Part shown: positions 1 to 9,934 of the stretch, in pieces | Position numbering within the stretch: the stretch's first letter is position 1 | How the letters are laid out: each line of letters starts with the position of its first letter | Assembly (NCBI RefSeq): GCF_000308435.1 | Contig: NZ_BAFR01000048.1 | Span: 16,612-80,611, forward strand | Reading direction: 5' to 3' | Source of the DNA: Nocardia araoensis NBRC 100135 | GTDB lineage: Bacteria; Actinomycetota; Actinomycetes; Mycobacteriales; Mycobacteriaceae | Length of the DNA: 64,000 bases | The notes under the pieces: generated by a model | Told to the model about the DNA's origin: nothing | What the model saw: only the letters and a program-made list of their open reading frames with translations | The model's database searches: none | Position numbers and translations under genes: made by a program

Positions 1-320
1 GGGCCGATTCCTGGCTTGCCTTGTGGCACAACATTATCGGCCACACACCACCACAAGCCGTCGCCGCCTGACCACCCACCCCGAACGGGCCGAACCGACA
101 CCGAAGTGGAAAAGCTGGGCAGACCAGCGGCTACCCCCTACCCATACTCCGGTTGTCCGCACGCCACAGGCGCGCGGACAACCGACAACCTCACTCCACG
201 GATCGAGGCTTAGGGTGCGGCCGGGCAATCCGCTGAGAAGATTTACTGCCCAACCCATCTGAAGCCTGTCGGAGTCGTGCCGGCCGGTTGCGCCTGCTTG
301 ATGGTCAGGCATACGCAGCG
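1..320. other. Left edge, no convincing gene
   Basis: Short overlapping open frames occur on both strands, but none has a plausible start, ribosome binding site or recognisable protein. This stretch lies downstream (3') of the minus-strand operon that follows, so it may hold its 3' untranslated region. I see no tRNA, repeat or clear terminator in it. Confidence 0.5.
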
Positions 321-920
321 CTATGAGCTGTGATGTCCCGAGCGCGCAAGCCTATGTTCGAGGTCGGTGAGGTACAGCTCCAGATTGGAAGAAATCTTGC
401 CCAGCACCTTTGGGGCGTAAGCAGCAATTTCCTCGAACGACGACTCAGCCGAGACTGGCCTGCCATGGTACTGCCGAAGATACCGCGCAATGTCCTCGCG
501 TTCCTCCTGCGGCAGGCCATGAAACGGGTCGCGCGAGTGGTAGTCGTGCAGATTTGACAGGTGGATGAAGCTGCAACCGAAGCGGTACACGAGTTGAGTC
601 CACCCATCATGAAGGTTCTGTGCAAGTTCGACCATGTCCCGGTCTGTCACCCTTCTCGACCTGCCATTGCTCGTGGGCAGCGTCCATATCTCGCCAGAGA
701 CGGATTGTCGTAGAAGCTGCGCCCGTAGCCGGGGATCGTGTTGTTTCAGAAGGAAGATGACTCGGACCATGGAGTCCAGCTCCTGGCGCAAGATCCCGAC
801 AGCGATGGACAACCATGTCCGTTGAGCCGCAACGGACATGGCTTCCTCGTGCTCCTGCGACCGTGCGCGCACCTGTCGGCAAAACCAAGCCACATCGTCG
901 GCAGACGCTTCCTCGCCCAT
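321..920 (-). CDS. Hypothetical protein, 199 aa, downstream of the Dpt-like operon
   Basis: I do not recognise this protein. It is 199 residues, acidic at the N-terminus (MGEEASADDVAWF) and looks helical. The central stretch FGCSFIHLSNLHDYHSRDP is rich in His and aromatic residues and could be a ligand or metal site; that is inference only. There is no signal peptide or membrane segment. The ATG at 920 has no obvious Shine-Dalgarno, so the start is uncertain. It lies 221 bases downstream of the DptH-like gene on the same strand and may be a fourth member of that transcript or an independent gene. Overlapping frames on both strands are less protein-like. Confidence 0.5.
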   Translation of the reverse strand: MGEEASADDVAWFCRQVRARSQEHEEAMSVAAQRTWLSIAVGILRQELDSMVRVIFLLKQHDPRLRAQLLRQSVSGEIWTLPTSNGRSRRVTDRDMVELAQNLHDGWTQLVYRFGCSFIHLSNLHDYHSRDPFHGLPQEEREDIARYLRQYHGRPVSAESSFEEIAAYAPKVLGKISSNLELYLTDLEHRLARSGHHSS

Positions 921-1141
921 GTAGTGACGATAACGTTCAGCCCATGATTAGCGGAACGCGAATCCCGGGGCCCAGTCATCAGCACAAGCGGTTTCATTTC
1001 GGCCAACATCCAGGACGGAGCCGCCCAGGCAGCCGACATCGGCGCTAGGTCGACAAACGTCGTGGTGGACCAGCACACCAAGGTTGTCGTAGAACCACGC
1101 GAGGTCTCGGACCATTGCGCTTGGCGGATAGCGGCGCCTGG

Positions 1142-4100
1142 TCAGCTCCCGTCGTAAGCAACCTGCACTCGTATGGTGCCCTTGGCCGTGTGCAGGAAGG
1201 CGTCGCCCTGTCCGGCCAGAGCTTCGGCGCCGGTCTCGTCCAGAATGATGCGGCTGTCGGTCGCGGTCTTGACCCGCAGGGCGAGTTGGGCGGGGAAGTT
1301 GGAGCGGATGGTGGTCGAGATAACGTCCGCGCTGGGGCGCTGCGTGGCTGCGATGACGTGGATGCCCGCAGCGCGGGCCTTCTGCGTGAGGCGCTTGAGT
1401 AGCGCTTCGATTTGCTTTTTCTCCTCGGGATCGCTTGTGAGGTCGGCGTACTCGTCGAGGACGATGACGATCCAGGGCTTTCGGTCTGCTTTGTCTACCT
1501 TGGCGTTGTACTCGACGAGCTTGCGTGTGCGGATTGCCTTCATCTCCCTATAGCGCACAGCCATCTCTTCGACGGTTTCCTTGAGAATCTCGATGGCGTC
1601 GGCGGCATCCATGCCGATCATGCCATCGAGGTGAGGGTCGTCCTCGAAGTCGATGAGCTCGGTGCCCTTGGGATCGACGAGGCGAAGTCGCAGGGTGTTC
1701 TTGTCGTACCGGACCAAGCCCTTAAGGATCGTGTCTAAGGCGACGGACTTTCCTGATCCAGTCGTGCCAGCCACCAGCAAGTGCGGTGAGTCCGCAGAGG
1801 ACAGGTCGATGGTGACCGGGTTGCCTTCGATGTCGGTGCCCAGCGGGACGACGAGGCTCTCGGGATCGGTCGGGCACCGCTGCCACAGTGCCTTGGCGTC
1901 GACCCCGTACTTCTCGTCGTCGATCTTGGGGATCTCGAAGAGCACGGAGCCGCGGTCGCTGCGGGTGCGGATGCTGAACCCGGATGGCAGTGCCAGAGCG
2001 AGGAAGATCTCGTCGCGTCGATTGGTCAGCTTGTCCACGGTGACCCCCGGATTGGGAATGAACCGGAAGATGTAGAAGCCGGGTCCTTCCTGCCACTTGC
2101 CGACCTTCGGAGCGGCGACCCCGACCTTGTGGCGGGCGAAGACGTCGACGACCTTGTTGTATCTAAGCCTCATCTCCTCCTCTGGGAGCCCACCGCGGCG
2201 AGTCTTCAGAGAGACAGGGTCTACCTCTGCTTTAGGAGGATGCTCAACTACCGCTCGCGGCGCAGTTGTGGGCGCTGTCGCTCCGAAATCCGCGACAGGT
2301 GCAGTCGGCACTTCCGCTGTGGACAGTTCGGCGGATATGCCTCTTGAGGAGGTCTTGGCGACAGTATCAGGAACCTCCACGGTCCCCCTGAGGTTCCTGC
2401 CAACAACAAGGGGGTCGGCATTGGTGGGGTCATGGTTGGCGCGCAGAGCGCCGATGAGGTTCAGCAACTCGTGCTTGTTCAGCCTCACCAAAGTGTGCTT
2501 ACCGAGGCTTCCGACTGCCGGGGCTGGCTGATGGTCCTCGGCGGAGATGGCCACGGCGACGCCGGTGACTTGACCAAGTAGGACATCCTCGGAGCGCAGG
2601 GCGTCAAGGACCTTTGCCTCGACTTGACGGCTGTCGTCGTTGCCGATAACGGTACGGGCTGGAAGATCCGCGGCCTGTACGGTGCTTCCACTGGTCTGGG
2701 TGATCGCGGCGGCGAGCTCGTCCAGCCAGAAGGGACGGTCATCGCGGGCCTCGCCGTCCGAGCGGAAGGCATCCGCACACAGGTCGGTGGTACGATTGAG
2801 CTGTTCCTCGGCCGATCCGACGTCGAAGGTCTGGCGGAACTTGGACTCGGCGACCAGGATATCCAGTTGGACCGTGCCGTCGTCCTGGACGGTCAGCACG
2901 AACCGGCCTAGATCGGCACGGGTTTTATGCCCGCGGCCGAACCAGCGGTGGTGCTCATCGAAGCTGATCCAGGTGACCAGGCCCATTCGCTGCCGAGGGA
3001 CTGGAAACTGCTGGTCGATGACAAACCGTGTGGCGACCAAGCCGACGACTTCGTTGACTGTGGTGCCGATACCGAGAGAGCGCAGCACGGCGCCAGGAGC
3101 CACATTGCGACCGACCTCGTAGATGCGCTTGGCGGTGCCTTCGGAATCCTGCGGGGTGACGACCCCGATCTGCTCCAGTCGGCGCCGCAGTCGCTGGACA
3201 ACGAACTGCTGACCGGTCTGCGAGCTGACAATAAGGGTGTAGGACTCGTTCTTGCCGACACTGGGCTTGACGAGGATCACGTCAGGGCGGTTACGCAGGG
3301 CATCGATCTGCTCACGGCCGATGAAGCTGTCGAGGGTGACGACCCAGTGGGCTACGCTGTGCAGGGTGGCGAACAAGTCCTGGTGCTGGTCGAACTGCAC
3401 CTGCATCTCGAAGTAGTCGATTCCGTCAACGCTTTCCCGGGAGACCGGGGAACGGCGGTCGTAGCGCACGCACAAGGTGGACCAGGACTCGAGAGTCTCG
3501 TCAGCGGTTTCGGGCAGCAGTGCTCTTACGACGTTCTCGCTGGTCTGCGCCAGGTTGTGTGAGGCTGGGTGTTTCCATGAGTTGAATGCGCCGGACAGGG
3601 ATTCCTTCTTGGTGCTCTCCTTGATAGTGGTCTGGGTGCCGAACAGCGCCGGAGCCAGAGCGAGGTCGATGGTGTTCTCCAGCTCTGACAGGTCTGCTTC
3701 CTGGTCGGGCTCCCATGCCTGCAGGATGAGTTGGACGTCGGGCAGGAAGCTGTCCTCGGACATCTCCGCGCTGGAGAACTGTAGGTCGAAACCCTGAATG
3801 ATCTCGTGATGGGTGGCTTGGGGAGCCAGCACGACCAGATCAACCTTCAGGCGAGGGTTCTTGACCCGCATCTGCATTGCCACGCGCATGGGCAGGACAG
3901 GGTCGCCGTTGCGGTCCAGAAGCAGTACGCGTAGACCGTCGAGCTTGTGGGGGTAGGTCGTTAGGTAGTCGGTGATGACGCGGATCATCTCGTCGATCGC
4001 AGTCTCGTCCACGCTGGAGAGCCAGTCCTTGGACTCGTTGCCGCCGTAGCGGACCGGCGCGTATTCCTCGTGCCCGGCCGATTCCCGCATCGGAATGGCG

Positions 4101-6181
4101 ATCGTGCCGCCGGGCCCTACGAGGACCGCTGGTGTCCCATGTGGGGAGATACGGTCGATGGCGTCGAAGAAGAGGTCCTCGTTTTCCTGGTTGAGGCTGA
4201 GACCTCCCTCCGTGTTCAGAGCGGTCTCGATGCTGCCGGCGGTCTCGGCGTAGTTCTTTGCCAGCCAGCGCAGCTTCAGCGGGTGGGTGGCCAGCATCAT
4301 CATGCGGTGATCGGCCAGTCCGACGACATCGGTCAGGACGACTGCCTCGAGGTCTGCGTTCGGAGCGTTGTTGGGAACCAAGGTGGTGCGAGCTTCGCGG
4401 AGTATGCGTTCCCACTCGCGTACGTAATCGTTGATTTTCCCCGCGTCAAGCCCGTCGGAGAACCGATCGAAGTGCTCGAGCTTGAGGCGCTCCAGCTGGC
4501 CGGCGAAATGTGTTGCGGGGACAGGCACACGTTCGAATACCTGCCACAGGCGGGGGTCATTGAACTTCGAGAGGAAGGTGTCGAAGGTCAGATTGCTGCC
4601 ATGGCCAGGTGGGTATCGCCAGCTGTGGATGAGGGCCGCCAGGGCGATCTGCCCGGGGATGCCCAGGGGGTCCCAGCGGAAACGTCGCTGGGCGACGCCA
4701 TCCATCTCGACCAGGATGCGCAGCGGCGCCCACTCGGTGTTTGGGTCGAATGGCTCGTCCTCCGCGGGCAGGGGCGGCTTGGCCAAGTCCAGCAGGCAGT
4801 CCTTGACCTCCAGGGTCAGGCGAAGTCCGGTAGAGTCCTGGACATCACGCAGGGTGCGTGCGTACAGGAATGCGAAAAGCCAGCGGCTCCACCGCCCTGC
4901 TTCCTGGTTTCCTTCAATCCCGACGACAACGGAGCCCTCTTCTTCGTCGGCGAAGTAGGTCAGCTCGCGCAGCAGGGCCCGCAGGGGGTCCTGGACGAAC
5001 TGAGAGTCCGGGAAGGCAAGCTTCTCGACTTTCCGACGCGACCGCTTGGACAGCAGGTCGGCCAGAGGTTCGGCCCCACTGGCGGGAGCCTCGTCAAGGA
5101 AGCGCTGTGCGGATTCCTGGTCTCCGTGGTCGAGTGCGTCTTCGATCAGCATGGCGTCGAACTCGTCGATCCGCTCCGCGCTGATCCTCTCGATCTCCTG
5201 CCGGAGCTGCTGACCCAGGCCGATCTTCTTGGATTTCTGCTCAAAGACTTCGAGCCAGAGTGTCAGGTCCTGCTCGCAGCGCAGCTGACGAGAATCCTGT
5301 GGGGTAGAACCACTGCGATTGAGGTCGAGTACGAGGGTGCGCATGCGTGCTTTGGCAGTCTCGGAGTCCGTACCGATGTATTCCAGGGACTCCTCGCTGA
5401 ACTCGGTCGTGGCGATGCGGTCAATCAAGTCGTCTTCGGTGATCTCCTTGCCGGTGGGCAGTTTGAAGGCACTGACCGAGACGTTCTTCTTGATCCGGGC
5501 GGGCAGCGCGGCGGGCTTGATGAAGAGTCCTCGGTCCGGGAAGAGGTCAAGAGCGGGCAGAGCTGCGGAGATCTCGGGGTAGATCGCGTCAGGGGTGTGG
5601 ATCTCAGTTGCTGCGACCTTTTTCGAGGTCTCGACCAGGAAAGCTGCCCAGCGGTGCAAGGACCGGGGCTCCTCATCGGTAATGGCACGCCAGATCTCCG
5701 GCAGAGAGGTGACCATGGGGGCTGGAACAGTGCCGATGCCACCCGCCTCCCGCCATGCTTCCGCCATCAACCTGTCGAACCCGCGCTCGCCGGCGGAGTC
5801 GTGGTAGTCGCCCAGTATTGCAGCATCGTCAAGGGCGTTCATGGCCGCCAGACCCTGTGCGTCTGGCGATTCCCCCCACTCGAAAAGCAACACCGCCGTG
5901 CCCTGTCCTGAGTTTCGCCATTTGGTCAGCTGGTCCTGCGGATCCAGCAGGTATTCGACAGGCACGCCCTCGATCGGTCCTGAAGTGCCGACTTTGACGA
6001 CAACCTCGAGGTCCGGCGACTCCAACAGACGCTGGGCGATGCGACGGAGAGCCTCGGTCACGGTCGACCGATCGAACCCGCTGACTCGCAGGACAGCACG
6101 GGCTCCGCTGATTTCAGTGACCTTGCGGAGTGCTTCGTCCGCGACGAACCGGCCAAGTGCTCGGACACTGCTGTCGGTCAC
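1142..6181 (-). CDS. dptH: Large FtsK/SpoIIIE-type ATPase, DptH-like
   Basis: A 1679-residue protein whose last ~210 residues form an FtsK/SpoIIIE-type motor: Walker A GTTGSGKS at residues 1472-1479, Walker B WIVIVLDEYADL near 1570-1581, then an IAATQRPS segment typical of these translocases. The preceding ~1450 residues have no motif I can name. Size and layout fit DptH (DndH), the large ATPase of the phosphorothioation-dependent restriction complex DptFGH. The start is a GTG at 6181 in a GTGA overlap with the stop of the 482-aa gene, so translation is coupled. The specific DptH assignment is inferred from operon architecture; a generic FtsK-domain defence protein or SspH is the alternative. 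Confidence 0.65.
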   Translation of the reverse strand: MTDSSVRALGRFVADEALRKVTEISGARAVLRVSGFDRSTVTEALRRIAQRLLESPDLEVVVKVGTSGPIEGVPVEYLLDPQDQLTKWRNSGQGTAVLLFEWGESPDAQGLAAMNALDDAAILGDYHDSAGERGFDRLMAEAWREAGGIGTVPAPMVTSLPEIWRAITDEEPRSLHRWAAFLVETSKKVAATEIHTPDAIYPEISAALPALDLFPDRGLFIKPAALPARIKKNVSVSAFKLPTGKEITEDDLIDRIATTEFSEESLEYIGTDSETAKARMRTLVLDLNRSGSTPQDSRQLRCEQDLTLWLEVFEQKSKKIGLGQQLRQEIERISAERIDEFDAMLIEDALDHGDQESAQRFLDEAPASGAEPLADLLSKRSRRKVEKLAFPDSQFVQDPLRALLRELTYFADEEEGSVVVGIEGNQEAGRWSRWLFAFLYARTLRDVQDSTGLRLTLEVKDCLLDLAKPPLPAEDEPFDPNTEWAPLRILVEMDGVAQRRFRWDPLGIPGQIALAALIHSWRYPPGHGSNLTFDTFLSKFNDPRLWQVFERVPVPATHFAGQLERLKLEHFDRFSDGLDAGKINDYVREWERILREARTTLVPNNAPNADLEAVVLTDVVGLADHRMMMLATHPLKLRWLAKNYAETAGSIETALNTEGGLSLNQENEDLFFDAIDRISPHGTPAVLVGPGGTIAIPMRESAGHEEYAPVRYGGNESKDWLSSVDETAIDEMIRVITDYLTTYPHKLDGLRVLLLDRNGDPVLPMRVAMQMRVKNPRLKVDLVVLAPQATHHEIIQGFDLQFSSAEMSEDSFLPDVQLILQAWEPDQEADLSELENTIDLALAPALFGTQTTIKESTKKESLSGAFNSWKHPASHNLAQTSENVVRALLPETADETLESWSTLCVRYDRRSPVSRESVDGIDYFEMQVQFDQHQDLFATLHSVAHWVVTLDSFIGREQIDALRNRPDVILVKPSVGKNESYTLIVSSQTGQQFVVQRLRRRLEQIGVVTPQDSEGTAKRIYEVGRNVAPGAVLRSLGIGTTVNEVVGLVATRFVIDQQFPVPRQRMGLVTWISFDEHHRWFGRGHKTRADLGRFVLTVQDDGTVQLDILVAESKFRQTFDVGSAEEQLNRTTDLCADAFRSDGEARDDRPFWLDELAAAITQTSGSTVQAADLPARTVIGNDDSRQVEAKVLDALRSEDVLLGQVTGVAVAISAEDHQPAPAVGSLGKHTLVRLNKHELLNLIGALRANHDPTNADPLVVGRNLRGTVEVPDTVAKTSSRGISAELSTAEVPTAPVADFGATAPTTAPRAVVEHPPKAEVDPVSLKTRRGGLPEEEMRLRYNKVVDVFARHKVGVAAPKVGKWQEGPGFYIFRFIPNPGVTVDKLTNRRDEIFLALALPSGFSIRTRSDRGSVLFEIPKIDDEKYGVDAKALWQRCPTDPESLVVPLGTDIEGNPVTIDLSSADSPHLLVAGTTGSGKSVALDTILKGLVRYDKNTLRLRLVDPKGTELIDFEDDPHLDGMIGMDAADAIEILKETVEEMAVRYREMKAIRTRKLVEYNAKVDKADRKPWIVIVLDEYADLTSDPEEKKQIEALLKRLTQKARAAGIHVIAATQRPSADVISTTIRSNFPAQLALRVKTATDSRIILDETGAEALAGQGDAFLHTAKGTIRVQVAYDGS

Positions 6182-7626
6182 CGGGGTTCCCCTCGAACCA
6201 TACTGGTTGCATCTGAATACTGCGTGAGCAAACCGATAGCGGCCAGTTTCTCCCGGAACGCTTTGCCGTTGTGGTCTAGGAATGATTGGTCGACCTCGTA
6301 GGCCAACGGGCTCGTGGCCGCGACCTTGTTCTCCACCACGAGCCCGTATTTTTCGTACAGCAGTGTGCAGAACTGATCGAACTCCATCTCCGTGCCCTGT
6401 GGGACGGTGGCAGATACCAGGCCCTCGAGCATTGGGGGCTTCATGGTGAAGTGTCGGCGCCCGACTGTCGCATTCAGGGCTCCCACAGCGGCGAGTGTCT
6501 CGCTGAAGAACGCTCGGGGCGAGGCGATCGCCTTGCCGGCATCCCTGGTGAATCTCTCATATCGGCGCTTCTTGGCCTCGTCGCCTTCAATTTCGCTGAT
6601 CATCTCCCGAGCCTGGACATTGATCGCGTTGACGATGTCATTGCGGCAGCCAGTAAGGTTTTTCTGCGACTCTCTGCGCAGCGGGGTTGCCTCGTTGCCG
6701 AAGTCCAACAGGATCGACTCGCGATCGGTAACACCGAGCTTCGTACGTGCCAGGTGCAGCTGATGGCGTGCCAAGCAGTAGGGTACCCAGTGCATGAGGC
6801 TCTCGGTGCGCTTGGCCCTAGGTACCGTCGTAATCCGGGCGACGACGTTGCAGGTCCCCTCCCGCAGTAGATCGGGCCACGGGCTGAGATCTTCGTGCAG
6901 CTCGATTCCTGCGTCTGAGCCCTCCACGGGCGCTTCGTCGTAGTCGAAGTCGTGCGCACTCAGGGCCTTGGCAAGGTTGCCGAGCGCGGTGCAGCTGTCC
7001 TGCACGAGGTCGGTCAAACCCTGTCGGGTCACCTCCTTGCGGTCAGGATCAGGGTCGCGGCGTAGGACTTTGTAGGCCCAGCCCCCACCATCGCGGAAGA
7101 GGTAGCGCTCGATACTTGGAGCATTGATGCCAACAGCGACCTTGCTGGCCTGCGCGCGCTTTTTGGCGCTCTTCCTGAGAGAAACATCGCTTTGCTTGAT
7201 TCGTCGCTCGACTGCGTCGTAATGGATGAGCTCACCGACGAACGGGTAGATGTGCGCACCGAACCAACTGGGCTGGGTACGACGCCCAGGAATCTCGACC
7301 AAGAGGGACGAGAACAGGGCGTGGAGCGTTTCCAACGTCTCGGAAGTATCCAATTCGACGGCCTTGCCGAGTTCCTCGTCGCCCTCGACGATGCGAGTCT
7401 TGGTCGCAATCCGCCGGGCCAGGTCGTGCGAGGTCCGCTTGTAGGGTGTCTCGGCCCCATCGTCCAGGAGCTCTGCGAACCTTACCGGATCTTCCTGATG
7501 TGCCAGGTAGACGCCGCGGGCGATCGCGAGCATCTCGAGTGTTACGTAGAATCCGCGGCCCTGCTGTTCGAGATTCACTCCGAACAGGCGAGAAACGACC
7601 TCGGCCTTGGAACGATCAGCCATCAC
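6178..7626 (-). CDS. dptG: DptG-like middle subunit of the restriction operon
   Basis: A 482-residue soluble protein without recognisable catalytic motifs. It is called DptG-like only from its place between a ~600-aa P-loop protein and a ~1700-aa FtsK-type ATPase, and from its length, which is near that of the DptG family. It has a basic patch near the first third (RKSAKKRAQASK). The start is GTG at 7626 or ATG at 7623; both overlap the stop of the upstream gene, so the three proteins are translationally coupled and presumably form one complex. The C-terminus overlaps the next start by 4 bases. Function is inferred from context alone. Confidence 0.55.
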   Translation of the reverse strand: MMADRSKAEVVSRLFGVNLEQQGRGFYVTLEMLAIARGVYLAHQEDPVRFAELLDDGAETPYKRTSHDLARRIATKTRIVEGDEELGKAVELDTSETLETLHALFSSLLVEIPGRRTQPSWFGAHIYPFVGELIHYDAVERRIKQSDVSLRKSAKKRAQASKVAVGINAPSIERYLFRDGGGWAYKVLRRDPDPDRKEVTRQGLTDLVQDSCTALGNLAKALSAHDFDYDEAPVEGSDAGIELHEDLSPWPDLLREGTCNVVARITTVPRAKRTESLMHWVPYCLARHQLHLARTKLGVTDRESILLDFGNEATPLRRESQKNLTGCRNDIVNAINVQAREMISEIEGDEAKKRRYERFTRDAGKAIASPRAFFSETLAAVGALNATVGRRHFTMKPPMLEGLVSATVPQGTEMEFDQFCTLLYEKYGLVVENKVAATSPLAYEVDQSFLDHNGKAFREKLAAIGLLTQYSDATSMVRGEPR

Positions 7627-9455
7627 GCACGCACCGATCTGATCTTGTCGCCGACGTCGATCATGAGCTTTCTCATGACGTTGCCCACCAGAACCTGGAT
7701 CTCGTCGTCCTTGTTCGACGAGTCAGCCAGCTCTGCCAGTGATCCACTCAGGCCGCGGATCTCTGCTTCATGCTGGACCTCGCTACGCAGGCCCGCGGCC
7801 CAACGTGTCAGCAACTCGAAGCGCAGAAGGTCCGCTTCCACCGAGACTGCGCCATCGTCAGGGTCGACGGCCGGGATACGGATGTAGATTGCCCGATTAA
7901 GCCACTCGACGGCGTCCTGCATCTCGGGGGTGACACCCGTCCCCACTTCCTCCTGCCACTGGGTGACCTGGTCGACCACCTCGACGCCTTTGCTTGGCAC
8001 TCGCCGAGAGATCACAGCCGCACGGGCGCGGTGGGTGAAGAAGGCCGGGTCAAGTATGAAGAAGTCAGGGTTGCTTCCCGCTCGGTGGATGCCCTGGACG
8101 GCTTCCAGGCCCTTGAGGAAGCGGTCTCGCACCCTGGTGTCCGCCAGGTCCCGGTTCTTGTCCTGAACACTGACGAAGTCGTCGCCAGCCTGCAGCCCCA
8201 TGCGGGCGAACCGGTCCTTATCGTCGTCGCTGTTGAAGAAGTCAGCTCGTCGCAGGAATGTGTACAAGCCCCGTAATTGTTCGGCCTGCTTCTGAACGTC
8301 CCGACTCCTACGGACCTTCTGCAGGTAGCTGCTCGCGTCCACGGGAGGGAAGTCGCTGGCCGTGTCCGGGTCCAGTCGGTCATCGACCTGGCGACGAGAG
8401 ACTTTGCCCGGGTCCAGCTTCCGTATCGCAAAGAAAGCGGGAACCGAATGACGCTGTTGCTGTGTAAGCCGGTCACCGAAGAGAGCCTGGTGGTACAAGT
8501 GGGGAGCTTGCCACAACTTGTTTGAGTGCGACCGCCGGTACCTGGCATGGACGTCCTCGCAGGACAGGCCGCCCGTAAGCATGTAGCTGGTCACCGACAG
8601 CGCCTGTCGGGTGGTGATTACGGCACCCGTGCGCTCGGCCGCGGCGAACACGTCCCGAATCGCTGCACGGCGCTGAGGACCGCGGGTGGGATCGTTTAGT
8701 TCGTTACGGTTGGCCAGGATCGGGCAGACTTTCTCTGCATCGCAGGTCTCGCAGGACTTCCACCGTGACCATTGCGTTGTCGTCCACTGCTTCAGGACCC
8801 AAGGGATGAGTCCGCCGTTGGGGCTGTCGGCCGCTACGGACTGGTAGTTGAGGTTGATGACAGTGACCGTGCCATTGGGGTCGCTGACTTGCCCGCGGTC
8901 GATGCCCTCCGCGAGAGTTGTTACCAGAATCTTGGCGCGCCCAGTGCCGCCTTTGGCGAGATTGTCGTCTTCAGCGACGCATTTGCGTAGCTGGCCCTCG
9001 TTTGCGCAGATGATCGCGACGCCCGCGTCCGGAGGATCAAGCAGTTCCACGAGCTTTTGAGCGCCCGTCGGCACACTGAGCTCGCTGAGATCTCTGATGA
9101 TGTACAGCGGGCGTCCGTTCCGGGTCTGGCCGATAGGGCGGCTGGCGTTGCCGGCCTCGGACAGCTCGCGGAAAACCGCCTTCCGGACATCTGGGGTGAC
9201 CGCCTCGGCATCGGTCCGCAGGTCGGTGAGAAGGCTGGCGCACAGGCTCGTCTTGCCATGCCCGGCGTCCCCGGTCAGGACGATGGTTTTCGCAGTCGGC
9301 CGCTCGATGACCTTCAGCAGATAGTCGAGCGTTACGACACGGAACAGTGGCTGCGTCCGGTCTGTCTGCAGCTCGTAGATCATCTCAGAGGTGTCGACGT
9401 CGAACGGCTGGTAACGACGTATGCGTTGGACGTGTTTGTTGACCTCTAGCGGCAT
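7623..9455 (-). CDS. dptF: P-loop ATPase, DptF-like, first gene of the operon
   Basis: A 610-residue P-loop protein with Walker A GDAGHGKTS at residues 62-70 and a hydrophobic strand ending in Asp (RPLYIIRDLSEL, ~115-126) that may carry Walker B. A Cys cluster CETCDAEKVC (C235, C238, C244) suggests a small zinc or Fe-S site. The ATG at 9455 is preceded by AAGGA at good spacing, which fixes the start. It heads a tightly overlapping operon with the 482-aa and 1679-aa proteins. An ATPase of this size in this gene order matches DptF of DptFGH, which cuts DNA lacking phosphorothioate marks. SspF or another NTPase is possible, since no DndABCDE or SspABCD partner is visible. Confidence 0.6.
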   Translation of the reverse strand: MPLEVNKHVQRIRRYQPFDVDTSEMIYELQTDRTQPLFRVVTLDYLLKVIERPTAKTIVLTGDAGHGKTSLCASLLTDLRTDAEAVTPDVRKAVFRELSEAGNASRPIGQTRNGRPLYIIRDLSELSVPTGAQKLVELLDPPDAGVAIICANEGQLRKCVAEDDNLAKGGTGRAKILVTTLAEGIDRGQVSDPNGTVTVINLNYQSVAADSPNGGLIPWVLKQWTTTQWSRWKSCETCDAEKVCPILANRNELNDPTRGPQRRAAIRDVFAAAERTGAVITTRQALSVTSYMLTGGLSCEDVHARYRRSHSNKLWQAPHLYHQALFGDRLTQQQRHSVPAFFAIRKLDPGKVSRRQVDDRLDPDTASDFPPVDASSYLQKVRRSRDVQKQAEQLRGLYTFLRRADFFNSDDDKDRFARMGLQAGDDFVSVQDKNRDLADTRVRDRFLKGLEAVQGIHRAGSNPDFFILDPAFFTHRARAAVISRRVPSKGVEVVDQVTQWQEEVGTGVTPEMQDAVEWLNRAIYIRIPAVDPDDGAVSVEADLLRFELLTRWAAGLRSEVQHEAEIRGLSGSLAELADSSNKDDEIQVLVGNVMRKLMIDVGDKIRSVRA

Positions 9456-9934
9456 GCTGCTGTCCTTCGTCGACCGAACCGGGAGCGCTGCGAAATTCTA
9501 GCTGTCAACGCACATGACGGAAGATCAAATTCGCTGTCAGAGAGCTGAACTGAGTGTCGCCGAGCAGCGGTGTGCCATGACCGACATGGTTCTGGCGTCT
9601 CGATGATGTAGCAACACCAGAGCAGCTGCAACGATCGCGCTGATCCTCCACGGGCGCACACTCATATGCCGAATGAATACTTCGGTTCGATTCGACCTTT
9701 GGCGGATGATGCCGATTCGTGCGCCCAAATAAATGCTCGCAGTGGAAATTACATACCGACCAGTGCCCTTGTCTGGACAAAGTTCGGGGATAGCGCTGTG
9801 ACCTGGGCCGTTGAAAGTCGAGTTGAATAGTCGCCCGCTGTGCGGTCATACTGTCGGACTCGGCATGGCCGGGTGGCTGCGGGGTGGTCTGTGCAGTCTT
9901 GTTCAGTTTGTTTTCCTCTGGAGAGGTGCTGTCC
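9456..9934. promoter_or_regulatory. Divergent intergenic region between two defence modules
   Basis: This 479-base stretch separates the start of the DptF-like gene (minus) from the helicase gene (plus), so promoters for both must lie here. It is locally A+T-richer than its surroundings (for example 9660-9760). I could not assign specific -35/-10 boxes or an operator with confidence. Short open frames on the minus strand here look spurious. Confidence 0.5.
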
